DNA of 64,000 nucleotides from Achromobacter sp. Bel (GTDB lineage Bacteria; Pseudomonadota; Gammaproteobacteria; Burkholderiales; Burkholderiaceae_B), in assembly GCF_012928505.1 (NCBI RefSeq), contig NZ_JABBJN010000011.1, positions 62,001 through 126,000 of the forward strand, given 5' to 3'. Under the pieces are notes generated by a model. That model had not been told where the DNA came from and did not search any database. It saw only the letters and a program-made list of their open reading frames with translations. Every line of letters starts with the position of its first letter. Positions within the stretch are counted from its first letter, which is position 1. Positions 25,502 through 34,052 of this stretch are shown piece by piece. The position numbers and the translations under genes are program-made.

Positions 25502-26815
25502 ATGACGCAACCCACCACGCCGCCCGCGCTGACCGAGGCGCAGACCCGTCGCATCCTCCAGGCGGTTGATGCGCAATTCGACGCCCAGCTCGCGTTCACC
25601 CAGGACCTGGTCCGCTTTCCGTCCCTGCGCGAGCAGGAACATACCGCCCAGGACTTCCTGTATGAAGCGATGCGTGGACGCGGCTTCGCGATGGACCGCT
25701 GGCGCATCGACGTCAAGGACATCGAGTCCCACCCCGGCTTCGGCCCCGTGACGGTCTCCTATGAAAACGCCTTCAACGTCGTCGGCACCTATCGGCCTGA
25801 ACAGCAAACCGGCCGTTCGCTGATCCTGAATGGGCATATCGACGTGGTTCCCACCGGCCCGGTCGACATGTGGAGCCGCTCGCCGTGGGATCCGGCGATC
25901 ATCGACGGCTGGATGTACGGCCGCGGGGCCGCGGACATGAAAGCGGGCCTGGCGGCCAACCTGTATGCCTACGACGCGGTGCGCGCCGCTGGCTACGAGC
26001 CTGCCGCGCCGATCTACTTCCAATCCGTCGTCGAAGAGGAATGCACCGGCAACGGCGCGTTGGCGGCGCTGCTGCGCGGCTACCAGGCCGACGCCGTCAT
26101 CATTCCGGAACCCGAAGAGAACATGCTTGTGCGCGCCAATGTCGGCGTGCTCTGGTTCAAGGTCCGGGTGCAGGGCCACCCCACGCACACCCGCGAAATG
26201 GCCAACGGCTTCAACGCCATCGACGCCGCCTATGCCGCGATCCAGGCGCTGCGCGGCCTGGAAGCCAAATGGAACGGCCAGCATCACTGCCACCGTCACT
26301 TCGAACACCTGGACCACCCCATCAACTTCAACATCGGCAAGATCGAGGGCGGAGATTGGCCGTCAACGGTTCCGCCCTGGTGCGAATTCGATGTGCGCGC
26401 GGCGATCTACCCGGGCACCACGGCCGATGAGGCGCGCGAGCAGATCGATGCGTGTCTGCGGGATGCCGCTACGGACCCGAGGTTCGGCGGCACGCCGCCG
26501 CAGGCGACCTACACCGGCTTCTACGCCGAAGGCTATGTACTGGAAGAAGGCAGCGACGCCGAGAACACGCTGCGCGAATGCCACAAGCAGGCGTTCCACA
26601 GCGACCTCGAGAGTTTCACCACGCCCGGCTATCTGGATGCGCGCGTGTTCGTGATCTACGGCAACATGCCCACGCTGGTCTATGGCCCCAAATCGCTGGA
26701 TATCCACGGATTCGACGAACGCGTCCACCTCGAGTCGCTTCGCTTGATCACCAAGTCCATTGCGCTCTTCATTGCGCAATGGTGCGGCGTGAAGGAGGCG
26801 GCGCCTCAGCGCTAA
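25502..26815 (+). CDS. M20 family metallohydrolase (ArgE/DapE-like deacylase)
   Basis: A 437-residue M20 metallopeptidase. The metal-binding motif is LNGHIDVVPTG (His, Asp) at residues ~103-113. WMYGRGAADMKAG provides the bridging Asp, and VVEEECTGNGA the catalytic Glu pair. HPTHTREMANGFNAIDAA marks the lid/dimerisation domain, and the last metal His lies in KSLDIHGFDE. This class hydrolyses N-acyl amino acids or succinyl-diaminopimelate. GAAGGAA precedes the ATG. Its operon partner is the MHS symporter, and the LysR gene is the likely regulator. Substrate unknown. Confidence 0.88.
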   Translation: MTQPTTPPALTEAQTRRILQAVDAQFDAQLAFTQDLVRFPSLREQEHTAQDFLYEAMRGRGFAMDRWRIDVKDIESHPGFGPVTVSYENAFNVVGTYRPEQQTGRSLILNGHIDVVPTGPVDMWSRSPWDPAIIDGWMYGRGAADMKAGLAANLYAYDAVRAAGYEPAAPIYFQSVVEEECTGNGALAALLRGYQADAVIIPEPEENMLVRANVGVLWFKVRVQGHPTHTREMANGFNAIDAAYAAIQALRGLEAKWNGQHHCHRHFEHLDHPINFNIGKIEGGDWPSTVPPWCEFDVRAAIYPGTTADEAREQIDACLRDAATDPRFGGTPPQATYTGFYAEGYVLEEGSDAENTLRECHKQAFHSDLESFTTPGYLDARVFVIYGNMPTLVYGPKSLDIHGFDERVHLESLRLITKSIALFIAQWCGVKEAAPQR

Positions 26816-28272
26816 GGCGCCGCCGCGTTGCCGACGGAAAACGGGGCGGCCACTTGCGGGTCCGCCTGCGTTTCCGGCGCGAAGCGGCCGCCCAGCGCAA
26901 GATGCAGGTTCACGCGCTGGACCAGCCGCTCGGCACGCACGTGCATCAGGTCGCTCTGCACGCGCAAGAGATCGCGCTTGCGCTGCAGGACGTCGAAATC
27001 GTCGAACTGGCCGATCTGCCGTTGAACCCGCGCCAGTTCCAAAGCCCGGCGGCTTTCGGAAAACTGGCGCTGGATCGCCCGTTCGCGCAGCGCCAGCTGC
27101 TGCTCGCCCGTCAGGCCGTTCTCGACCTCGGTCATCGCGGTGAGGATCGCCCGTGCATACTGCGCCAACGCTTCCCGTTGCTGCTCCGTGCGCAGTTCCA
27201 GCGTGATCTGCCGGCGTCCCGCGTCGAACAGCGGCCACGCCAGGGAGGCCCCGACCGGGAAGACCCAGCTTTGCATGCTGGTCGCCAACCCGGAGTAGTC
27301 CTTCGTGAACCGCCCTGCTCCGGCGAATATCGCAATCGCCGGCAAACGGGCCGCTTTCGCCTCTTCCGCGCCGAAATACGCCGCCACCAGCCGCTCGCGC
27401 GCCGCGACCAGGTCGGGCCTGCGGTCCAGCAGGTCCAGCGGCAGCCCTGGGGCCAACGGCGCGGGCGCGTCCGGAATCGGCTCGTCGGCTTGCGCGGCGC
27501 CAGCGGGGTAACGGCCCAATATCAGCTCCAGCGCCCGCAACGCTTGCGCCCGGGCCTGTTCGCGCTGCACGACCACGTCGGACGCGGCGGCGACTTGCTC
27601 CGACCAGTGCGCGACGTCCATTTCGCTGACTTTGCCGATGCGGCGGCGGTACTCGATCAGCTTGAGTTGTTCGCCGGTGGTGCTTTCCAATTCTTGCGCC
27701 AGAGCCAGTTGCCCGCTGGCCTCCAGGGCCGCCAGCCAACTTCGGGCCGTCAACGCCCCGATGGATTGGCGGGCATAGGCATAGTCCGATTCCGACGCAC
27801 GGAATCCGGCCTCGCCGGCTTTCTTCTCCGCCCGCGCCCTGCCCCACAAGTCGATCTCCCAATTCATCAGGACCGCATAGCCGTTGGCCGAGAAGGCGCT
27901 CCCCGGCGTCGGGTCCGTCGCGGCCCTGGCACCCAGGCCGATGGTGGGCAACAAGTCCGCGCCCGCCAATCGGGCCTGGTGTGCCGCCTGTTGCATTCGG
28001 CTGGCCGCGACCCGCAGGTCCAGGTTATTGGCCAGCGCCTCGTCGATCAGCGATTGCAGCGTGCCGTGTTCGGGAAAGCCGGCCCACTGGGGGGCGAACG
28101 CGGCGGCCTCCGCGCTGGCCGCCCACTGGGCCGGCACCTGCGTCCCCGCCATGGCCTGCTGATACAGGGCGTCGCTTGCGGGCGGATCCAGGTTTGCGCA
28201 ACCGGCCATCAGGGCCGTGGCGCTGCATACCGTGGCAAGGACGCGGGGGGCGATCGTGCTGCGCGCTGGCAT
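26812..28272 (-). CDS. NodT/OprM-family outer-membrane efflux lipoprotein
   Basis: A 486-residue outer-membrane factor. The ATG at 28272 is chosen because it starts a lipoprotein signal with lipobox LMAGC (Cys at residue ~26); the frame opens 18 codons earlier inside the upstream gene. Two OEP repeats follow, with ANNLDLRVAASRMQQA and SWLAALEASGQLALAQELE coiled-coil helices and VGASLAWPLFDAGRR. It forms the trimeric channel-tunnel for tripartite export. It lies 10 bases after the HlyD adaptor. Its stop touches the M20 gene end in convergent orientation (4-base overlap). Confidence 0.88.
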   Translation of the reverse strand: MPARSTIAPRVLATVCSATALMAGCANLDPPASDALYQQAMAGTQVPAQWAASAEAAAFAPQWAGFPEHGTLQSLIDEALANNLDLRVAASRMQQAAHQARLAGADLLPTIGLGARAATDPTPGSAFSANGYAVLMNWEIDLWGRARAEKKAGEAGFRASESDYAYARQSIGALTARSWLAALEASGQLALAQELESTTGEQLKLIEYRRRIGKVSEMDVAHWSEQVAAASDVVVQREQARAQALRALELILGRYPAGAAQADEPIPDAPAPLAPGLPLDLLDRRPDLVAARERLVAAYFGAEEAKAARLPAIAIFAGAGRFTKDYSGLATSMQSWVFPVGASLAWPLFDAGRRQITLELRTEQQREALAQYARAILTAMTEVENGLTGEQQLALRERAIQRQFSESRRALELARVQRQIGQFDDFDVLQRKRDLLRVQSDLMHVRAERLVQRVNLHLALGGRFAPETQADPQVAAPFSVGNAAAP

Positions 28273-28282
28273 GTCGGCCCCG

Positions 28283-29425
28283 TCAGTGAAGCTTGAGAAC
28301 CAGGTAATCAAGCTTGGCCGAAACACGGAATATCACTTTGCGCACCATGTGCAGCGCTCCCAGGCTGTCGGTGTAGATGGCCGCCTTGCCGCGCGCGCCC
28401 ATCGCCAACGCCATGTCCTGCGGTGTTTCCAGGTCGATCCGTACCGCATATTGCATGGGTGCCTCGGCGTGGTCGCCCTCGGCGGTCGTGCCGGGCAGCA
28501 ACCCCGACGCTTGAAATTGCCCCTGCGAAGTCGCCCAGACGATCGAATCCACCTTGCCTTTGAAAACGTGCCCTGGAATCGTGCGCAGCGACACTTCTAC
28601 CTCGTTGCCAGGCTTTACTTTCGTCAATTGATTCTGGTCGAAGAACGCGATCACCTGCTGCGTGGTCTCGACGAACGACATGATCGGGCGTATCGGTAGT
28701 GCGGCGGCATAGGATCCCACGCGGGCTTGCAGGTTGATCGCGTAGCCATCCGCAGGCGCGTACAGCGTCGTCTGCGCCAGTTCCCATTTCGCCGTATCCA
28801 GTTCGGCCTTGACCTGCGCCACGGCGACCTGGTCGCCTTCGAACACCGCGCCCACGCTCAGGCGCACTTTGCGTTCGGCTTCCCGCGCCGCCTCCCAGTT
28901 CGCAAGCCGGACCTTCAATTCGCTTTGGAAGCTCTGCACATCGTATTGGCTGCCCGCCCCGCGAGCGGCCAAGGCGGTGCTTTGGCGTAGCCGCATGCGG
29001 GCCAGTTCGACTTGCGCCAGGGCGGCCGCCGTCATCGCTTGCGCCGAGGCAAGATCGCGGTCCAGGGACTGCTGGCTGGCCTGGGCATCCACCAGCTTGG
29101 CCTCCAGCTGCCTGACCTTCAGTTGATAGGGCTCGGCGTCCAGGCGCAGCAGCACATCGCCCTTTTTGATGGGGCGGTTCCCCTCCACGGCAATTTCCAC
29201 CACGCGCCCGGTCACCCTGGGCACGATCTCGACGACGTAATTGATGACCCGCAATTCCGTCGACGACGGCGTGACGACGTTGATGGTCAGGACAAGCGCG
29301 GCCAATCCGGCCGCGCCGACGGCAACCACGCCGACCTGCGACTGGATGTTCCAGGGAAGCAGTTTCAGCTTGATGAAGACCAGCCAAACCAGCAACCCAT
29401 ACACGACGCAAATGAGCTCTAGCAT
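28283..29425 (-). CDS. HlyD-family membrane-fusion/periplasmic adaptor protein
   Basis: A 380-residue adaptor with two N-terminal hydrophobic segments (LICVVYGLLVWLVFIKL; VGVVAVGAAGLAALVLTI), a lipoyl half-motif (VPRVTGRVVEIAVEGNRPIK, KGDVLLRLD), a long coiled coil (~100-200) and a second lipoyl half (TTLYAPADGYAINLQARVGS). The layout resembles YibH/YiaV of enterobacteria, which pair with a small DUF3302 membrane protein exactly as here. No RND, ABC or MFS pump gene is in this operon, so the inner-membrane partner is either elsewhere or not required. Confidence 0.87.
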   Translation of the reverse strand: MLELICVVYGLLVWLVFIKLKLLPWNIQSQVGVVAVGAAGLAALVLTINVVTPSSTELRVINYVVEIVPRVTGRVVEIAVEGNRPIKKGDVLLRLDAEPYQLKVRQLEAKLVDAQASQQSLDRDLASAQAMTAAALAQVELARMRLRQSTALAARGAGSQYDVQSFQSELKVRLANWEAAREAERKVRLSVGAVFEGDQVAVAQVKAELDTAKWELAQTTLYAPADGYAINLQARVGSYAAALPIRPIMSFVETTQQVIAFFDQNQLTKVKPGNEVEVSLRTIPGHVFKGKVDSIVWATSQGQFQASGLLPGTTAEGDHAEAPMQYAVRIDLETPQDMALAMGARGKAAIYTDSLGALHMVRKVIFRVSAKLDYLVLKLH

Positions 29426-29437
29426 CGCGACCCCTTG

Positions 29438-29902
29438 TCAACGCGCGGCGTCAGTGTCGGGCCTGGCCGGCCCGGGGGCACCGCTGTCGGTGCCCGTGGC
29501 CGCTGCGGCCGCTGACGCCTCGTCCCTGGCGCTCATCTCCTGGTAATAGTTGTCGTGCATATCGCGGCCGTAGGCCAGCCGGTATCCGATCGGTTTGGTA
29601 TGGGCCCACAGCCACGCGAACGGCCACAGCATTCCCCCGAATGCCAGCGACAGCAGGCACAGCGATTTGATCGCCTCGGCTTGGGGATGATGGCGCTTTT
29701 CGGCGATGACTTCCGGCAAGACGTGCAGCTTCCAGAAGAGCCAGATGGCAAGGATGGGGACCAGGACCAGCACGACCCAGACCAGCACATCGGCGATGGC
29801 ATCTTCCAGGTGCCCGCCCGCCGCGCGGCCCGTCATGGGCAGCAGCGTGGTCGCGATGGCCGAGATGACGACGAGTCGACGTCGCGGATTGGCAAGAAAC
29901 AT
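29438..29902 (-). CDS. DUF3302 small inner-membrane protein
   Basis: A 154-residue protein. ATG 29902 follows a G-rich site and starts a signal-like segment (MFLANPRRRLVVISAIATTL). Two hydrophobic helices follow (ADVLVWVVLVLVPILAIWLF; LCLLSLAFGGMLWPFAWLWA), separated by the DUF3302 signature LHVLPEVIAEKRHHPQAEAI. The C-terminal ~35 residues are Ala/Asp-rich and probably disordered. Genes of this family sit upstream of YibH/YiaV-like HlyD adaptors, as here (12-base gap), suggesting a small membrane partner of the adaptor. Function otherwise unknown. Confidence 0.8.
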   Translation of the reverse strand: MFLANPRRRLVVISAIATTLLPMTGRAAGGHLEDAIADVLVWVVLVLVPILAIWLFWKLHVLPEVIAEKRHHPQAEAIKSLCLLSLAFGGMLWPFAWLWAHTKPIGYRLAYGRDMHDNYYQEMSARDEASAAAAATGTDSGAPGPARPDTDAAR

Positions 29903-30073
29903 ATCGAACCCCCTCTTCCCAATGGGATGCCGGTGATCCTGCACGTCGTCGGGGTGGTCTCGCTTCGGAATGCCTGCGCAGCAGCGCGTGTACTGCATTT
30001 TGACTAGTGACCGAGCCGTAAGTCCATGCTAATTTCGGCAATATGTCGTCAGGTCCCTCCAGCGGAGTACTCC

Positions 30074-31003
30074 ATGGACCTTCACCGATTCGAGTCGTTC
30101 GATGCGTATGCCGACGCGCTTTTTGATGTGGACGCCCGGGTGTTCTTGCTGGGATCCAGAGACGGCGGATGGGGGGTCGGGCATCTGGATGTGGACGGCA
30201 TCAACGTCCAGCATGGCATCGCGGCCGTACCGAACTTGTGCGAAGGCGTTGGCCCGCCGTCGCACCTGACACTGCTGTTGTCTCAGCCGTCGCCCAGCTC
30301 CACCTGGCTGAACGGCGTCCCGTTGAATCAGGAATCCTTGGGGATCCTTGCGCCCGGCAAGGGATTCGTCTTCCGGGCAGCCGGGCCGAACGAATGGATC
30401 ACCCTGGCGGTGCCGGTCTGCTCCCCATTGTTCGCGGGCAGCGGCGCCGTGGCCCAGACGCTTCGGCAATGGGCGTGCGTGGCCGGCATCGTCCACACAG
30501 ACCCTCTGCAGTTGGCCGCCTTGCGGGAAGCCGCGCTCATGGCGATGGCGCCGGGATGCCCGCCGGCGATCGGCCGCCGATTGCTGGAACAGCGTTTGTC
30601 CAACCTGATCGCCTCCCGCACGCCGAACCGCGGCGGCAAGGGACGCCCCGGTTTGCCGATGCCGCGGTTGTGCGAGACCGCCTTGACGGTCTTTCGCAAG
30701 CAAGGCCACGCCGTGGATGTGAACGGCCTGTGCAAGGGCTTGAGGATCAGCGCGCGCAGGCTGAGGGATTTTTCGCAAGCCTGTTTCGGCATGGCGCCGG
30801 GGCATTACCTTTCCCTTCGCAGGTTGCACGGCGTCTATCTGGACCTGTCAAAAGGCACGGACCGCCGGATCACGGTGGCCGACTGCTTCCTGCAACATGG
30901 CTACCCCTATTCCACCTATGCGGCGGCGCGCTACCGGGCCCTGTTCCTTGAAACGCCATCCGAAACGCGGCACCGCCGGGGTCGGCATGAGCATCCATGC
31001 TGA
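30074..31003 (+). CDS. AraC-family transcriptional regulator
   Basis: A 309-residue regulator. The C-terminal half (residues ~205-300) carries an AraC-type double helix-turn-helix: LCKGLRISARRLRDFSQACF and FGMAPGHYLSLRRLHGVYLD, then a degenerate second HTH (ITVADCFLQHGYPYSTYAAA). The N-terminal sensor domain is of the type found in EutR-like regulators, with no clear ligand motif. ATG 30074 is preferred; an upstream in-frame ATG lies in the divergent promoter region. It is divergent from the DUF3302-HlyD-NodT operon and is a candidate regulator of it. Confidence 0.82.
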   Translation: MDLHRFESFDAYADALFDVDARVFLLGSRDGGWGVGHLDVDGINVQHGIAAVPNLCEGVGPPSHLTLLLSQPSPSSTWLNGVPLNQESLGILAPGKGFVFRAAGPNEWITLAVPVCSPLFAGSGAVAQTLRQWACVAGIVHTDPLQLAALREAALMAMAPGCPPAIGRRLLEQRLSNLIASRTPNRGGKGRPGLPMPRLCETALTVFRKQGHAVDVNGLCKGLRISARRLRDFSQACFGMAPGHYLSLRRLHGVYLDLSKGTDRRITVADCFLQHGYPYSTYAAARYRALFLETPSETRHRRGRHEHPC

Positions 31004-31132
31004 CGGCTTTTCGCCGGAATCATCATGGACTTGCGATGGCGCCGCAGCTCACAATCGCAAGGCGGCCGCCTCGAACGCTGGCTGGCATCGACGGTCCCTT
31101 AGGTTCGCAGACGCAGATCAAGGAGCGCAATG

Positions 31133-31969
31133 ATGGCAAAGAAAGGCGAAGCGGAAGTCGCGGAAGCGGCGCAAGGAAGCGACGCGCCGGCAAAGGACCG
31201 GCTATCGGCGAAAGCGTATGAACAGGAGCTGGCGCGCCTGCATGTCGAACTGGTCAAACTCCAACAGTGGGTCGTGCACACCGGCGCCAAGGTATGCATC
31301 CTGTTCGAAGGCCGCGACGGCGCTGGTAAAGGGGGGACGATCAAGGCCATTACCGAGCGTGTCAGCCCGCGGGTGTTTCGCGTCGTCGCGTTGCCGTCGC
31401 CCACGGATCGTGAGAAGACGCAGATGTATTTGCAGCGTTACCTTCCCCACTTGCCCGCTGCCGGCGAAATCGTGATTTTCGACCGTAGCTGGTATAACCG
31501 CGCCGGCGTCGAGCGCGTCATGGAATTTTGCACCAAGGATCAGGTGAAGTCCTTCTTGAAAGCGGTGCCGCTGGTCGAGCGGGCCATCATCGAGTCAGGC
31601 GTCATTCTGCTCAAATACTGGCTTGAAGTCAGCGAGGCAGAACAGACGCGCCGGCTTCAAGCGCGGATCCACGACGAGCGCAAGGTCTGGAAGCTCTCCC
31701 AGCTGGACCTGGATTCCTATAGCCACTGGTATGACTATTCCCGCGCCCGCGATGACATGTTCGCGGCGACGGATACGGAGTACGCGCCCTGGTTCGTTGC
31801 CGACTCGAACAATAAGAAGCGCGTGCGGCTGAACATCATCAGCCACATCCTCCAGAGCATCCCGTACAAGGGGCTTGCCCGCGCGAAGATCAAGTTGCCG
31901 AAGCGCCAGAAGCCACAAGGCTACCGCGAGCCCGACCATTCGCGCATGGGCATCCCGCAAAAGTTCTAG
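31133..31969 (+). CDS. ppk2: polyphosphate kinase 2
   Basis: A 278-residue class-I PPK2. Walker A is GRDGAGKGG (residues ~60-68) and Walker B is VIFDRSWYNRAGVE (~115-128), followed by the lid-region VKSFLKAVPLVERAIIESG and KYWLEVSEAEQTRRLQAR. It transfers phosphate between polyphosphate and nucleoside di- or monophosphates, usually favouring GTP/ATP synthesis from polyP. Of two adjacent ATG codons (31130, 31133), the second has the better spacing from AGGAG at 31121. The upstream ~30 residues are charged and variable. It appears monocistronic. Confidence 0.92.
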   Translation: MAKKGEAEVAEAAQGSDAPAKDRLSAKAYEQELARLHVELVKLQQWVVHTGAKVCILFEGRDGAGKGGTIKAITERVSPRVFRVVALPSPTDREKTQMYLQRYLPHLPAAGEIVIFDRSWYNRAGVERVMEFCTKDQVKSFLKAVPLVERAIIESGVILLKYWLEVSEAEQTRRLQARIHDERKVWKLSQLDLDSYSHWYDYSRARDDMFAATDTEYAPWFVADSNNKKRVRLNIISHILQSIPYKGLARAKIKLPKRQKPQGYREPDHSRMGIPQKF

Positions 31970-31978
31970 CGCGGCGAG

Positions 31979-32001
31979 GGCCGGCTCCCTGGGTGCCGGC
32001 C
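31979..32001. terminator. GC-rich hairpin between convergent genes
   Basis: GGCCGGC (31979-31985) and GCCGGCC (31995-32001) form a perfect 7-bp stem between ppk2 and the convergent VOC-DinB gene. No T-run follows in either direction, so it may slow or protect transcripts rather than terminate them on its own. Confidence 0.3.
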
Positions 32002-32026
32002 GCGGCCGGGCTTGCCGGCGGATGGA

Positions 32027-32941
32027 TCACATGCCTTGCCCGCGGTGGTCCCGGAGGTATACGGGAAGATCGTTGGATGGCGGCGTGACCGGCACCTGAT
32101 ACATCATGTCGCCCACGAATCCGCGGTGATACGTGCCATGGTTGACGACATGCAGCACGATTTCCTCTTGCGTCATGACGCCCGCCCCGCCGCCGACAAA
32201 CTCGAAATGCACCGGTTTGACCAAATCCTCGTCCCGCCAGGCGTCGACAATCCCGATGTACCAGCGGTCCATCTCCTGGACCGCGTCCCATAACGCGGCG
32301 ACGGCGGGCGTATGTTCGGTGTTGCGGGACGTATAGCCGTGCGGCTTTCCCAGCAAGTGATGCCTGAAGATGTCGTCGATGACATAGGCGTGGTTCAAGG
32401 TATGGACCATGTTTCCAAACCGCGTGGGCCTGGGCCGCAGGGCCTCGCCGTCCGGCAACTGCATGACGCTGTTGAACGTCAGTCCATTCGCCCAGGCCTT
32501 GTAGCGAACCAGCATCCTCAGGGTGTCCGTTGCGCGGGTGCGCGGGATGTCGCCGCGGCACACCAGATGCACTTTGTTCCCGTCGGGATCGCGCAGGTAC
32601 GCGCCGTAATAGCCTTCTCCGTATTGCGGCCGGGGGCCAGGCGCGCCACCGTCGGCGCCATGCGCGGCCAGGCCCGCCGCGTACGCGGCATCCACGGCGG
32701 CCGGCGTCGGCGCCTGGAACGCCACCATGCTGCCGTTGCCGGCGCTGGCCGCTTTGCGGTCGAACGGCAGGTAGACGTAGAAGCGAGGCAAGGATGCCCC
32801 GGGGGCAATCCAGCACAGCGCCGCAGGCCCGCCGTCCGGCGCGACCGGGCGCCGTACCAGGCCCAGGGGGTGGAGGACGGCATCATAGAAGGCGCCAGCA
32901 CGACCCAGGTCGCTGCTGCCCACCGTCACGTGGCTGAACAT
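32027..32941 (-). CDS. VOC-DinB fusion protein
   Basis: A 304-residue two-domain protein. Residues 1-~130 are a VOC/glyoxalase domain (MFSHVTVGSSDLGRAGAFYD, GYYGAYLRDPDGNKVHLVCR), the usual single-gene small VOC form. Residues ~140-300 are a DinB/YfiT four-helix domain (LRMLVRYKAWANGLTFNSVM, TLNHAYVIDDIFRHHLLG, and VLHVVNHGTYHRGFVGDMM with the metal-binding His pair). DinB-type proteins often are thiol-dependent metalloenzymes such as bacillithiol or mycothiol transferases. Fusion to VOC suggests a two-step detoxification enzyme, for example thiol transfer plus dioxygenase or glyoxalase chemistry; that is inference. The reading frame is continuous, with no sign of sequencing error. Confidence 0.8.
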   Translation of the reverse strand: MFSHVTVGSSDLGRAGAFYDAVLHPLGLVRRPVAPDGGPAALCWIAPGASLPRFYVYLPFDRKAASAGNGSMVAFQAPTPAAVDAAYAAGLAAHGADGGAPGPRPQYGEGYYGAYLRDPDGNKVHLVCRGDIPRTRATDTLRMLVRYKAWANGLTFNSVMQLPDGEALRPRPTRFGNMVHTLNHAYVIDDIFRHHLLGKPHGYTSRNTEHTPAVAALWDAVQEMDRWYIGIVDAWRDEDLVKPVHFEFVGGGAGVMTQEEIVLHVVNHGTYHRGFVGDMMYQVPVTPPSNDLPVYLRDHRGQGM

Positions 32942-32962
32942 GTGTGTGGTTTCCTGGTTTAT

Positions 32963-33967
32963 TCAGACCTGGCGCAGCGCCGCGCCGGCCAGATCAAGAT
33001 CGGCATTGCGGCCGGATAGCGTGACGGCGACTGTCCGGCCGTCCAGCGGTATTTTCCGAGTCAGCACGGCCGCCAGCGCGACCGCCGCGCCGGGTTCGAC
33101 CGCCAGGCCGAACTCGCTGAAGGCGACGCGCATGGCGGCTTGGGCCTCGCCGTCGGTCACCGCGAACGTGCCCGCCAGACGCCCCTTGATGATCTGGAAA
33201 GGAAGCTTGGCCATGTAGAGCCCGCTGATCGCGTCGCAAATGGAATGGCCGCCGGGCGCCAGATCGACGCACTCGCCTGCGGCGAGCGAATTCGCCATCT
33301 TTTCGAAACCCGTCGCCTCCACGGCATAGACCTGGGTGGCCGGCGACGTTTCGCTCAGCCCCAGCAGGCATCCCGCCGTCAACCCGCCGCCGGAACAGCA
33401 GGTCAGCAGGACATCGATGCCGGCATCCAGCTTGGCCGCTTGCGCGACCATTTCCAGCGCGACCGTACCGGCTCCCGCCACGACCCAGAAGTCGTCCGCC
33501 GGGGGGACAAGCACGCGGCCTTCACGTGCGGTGACGTCCGCCGCGACGGCGGCCAGGTCTTTCATCGGCACCGTCACGACGCGTGCACCATAGGCGGCGA
33601 TCCGCTCTGCCTTGGCCGCGGGCGCGGTGTCAGGCACTACGACCACCGCCGACGTGCCCATGAGGCGGGCGCAATAGGCGACCGCCAGACCGTGGTTGCC
33701 GGAAGAGCGCGCCACAATGCCGCGCCGCCGCTCATCGGCGGTAAGCGCGCCCACCCGATTGGCGGCGCCGCGCAGTTTGAACGAGCCCGTCACCTGCAGG
33801 TTTTCTGCCTTGACCAAGAGACGTCCGCCGTATTTCTGGTTGAGATAAGGCGATTCCAGCAACGGCGTCTCGGTGCAATAGCGGCCGATGCGGCGCAGGG
33901 CCGCTTGGATGTCCTCGAAGGTCGGAATGGGGACGACGGCGGCGTCGGGGGGAACGGTACGCAACAT
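32963..33967 (-). CDS. PLP-dependent threonine dehydratase-family ammonia-lyase
   Basis: A 334-residue fold-type II PLP enzyme. The PLP Lys is in GSFKLRGAANRVG, the phosphate-binding loop is CCSGGGLTAG, and SSGNHGLAVAYCARLMG lines the active site. The family includes serine racemase, threonine dehydratase and threo-3-hydroxyaspartate ammonia-lyase; no C-terminal ACT domain is present, excluding biosynthetic IlvA. ATG 33967 is preferred because two longer starts (34000, 34033) lie in the divergent operator. It is divergent from a MocR regulator that probably controls it. Confidence 0.85.
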   Translation of the reverse strand: MLRTVPPDAAVVPIPTFEDIQAALRRIGRYCTETPLLESPYLNQKYGGRLLVKAENLQVTGSFKLRGAANRVGALTADERRRGIVARSSGNHGLAVAYCARLMGTSAVVVVPDTAPAAKAERIAAYGARVVTVPMKDLAAVAADVTAREGRVLVPPADDFWVVAGAGTVALEMVAQAAKLDAGIDVLLTCCSGGGLTAGCLLGLSETSPATQVYAVEATGFEKMANSLAAGECVDLAPGGHSICDAISGLYMAKLPFQIIKGRLAGTFAVTDGEAQAAMRVAFSEFGLAVEPGAAVALAAVLTRKIPLDGRTVAVTLSGRNADLDLAGAALRQV

Positions 33968-33998
33968 AGGCTGTCCAGTGTTATCTTCTGGATAAAGC

Positions 33999-34037
33999 AT
34001 TGCACGGAGATTATCTCGATGCAATGTAAACATTGCA
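33999..34037. promoter_or_regulatory. MocR operator with three ATTGCA half-sites
   Basis: ATTGCA occurs directly at 33999-34004 and 34032-34037, and inverted (TGCAAT) at 34020-34025. The last two form the dyad GCAATG-TAAA-CATTGC (34021-34036). MocR/GabR proteins bind direct or inverted repeats of this kind in the shared divergent promoter. It lies between the ammonia-lyase and MocR genes. Confidence 0.6.
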
Positions 34038-34052
34038 CTCGGAGCAATATTG

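Noticed and set aside
26452-28296. 614-codon open frame on the plus strand opposite the NodT gene
   Set aside because: Antisense shadow of the OEP lipoprotein and the end of the M20 gene; no family similarity and biased composition.
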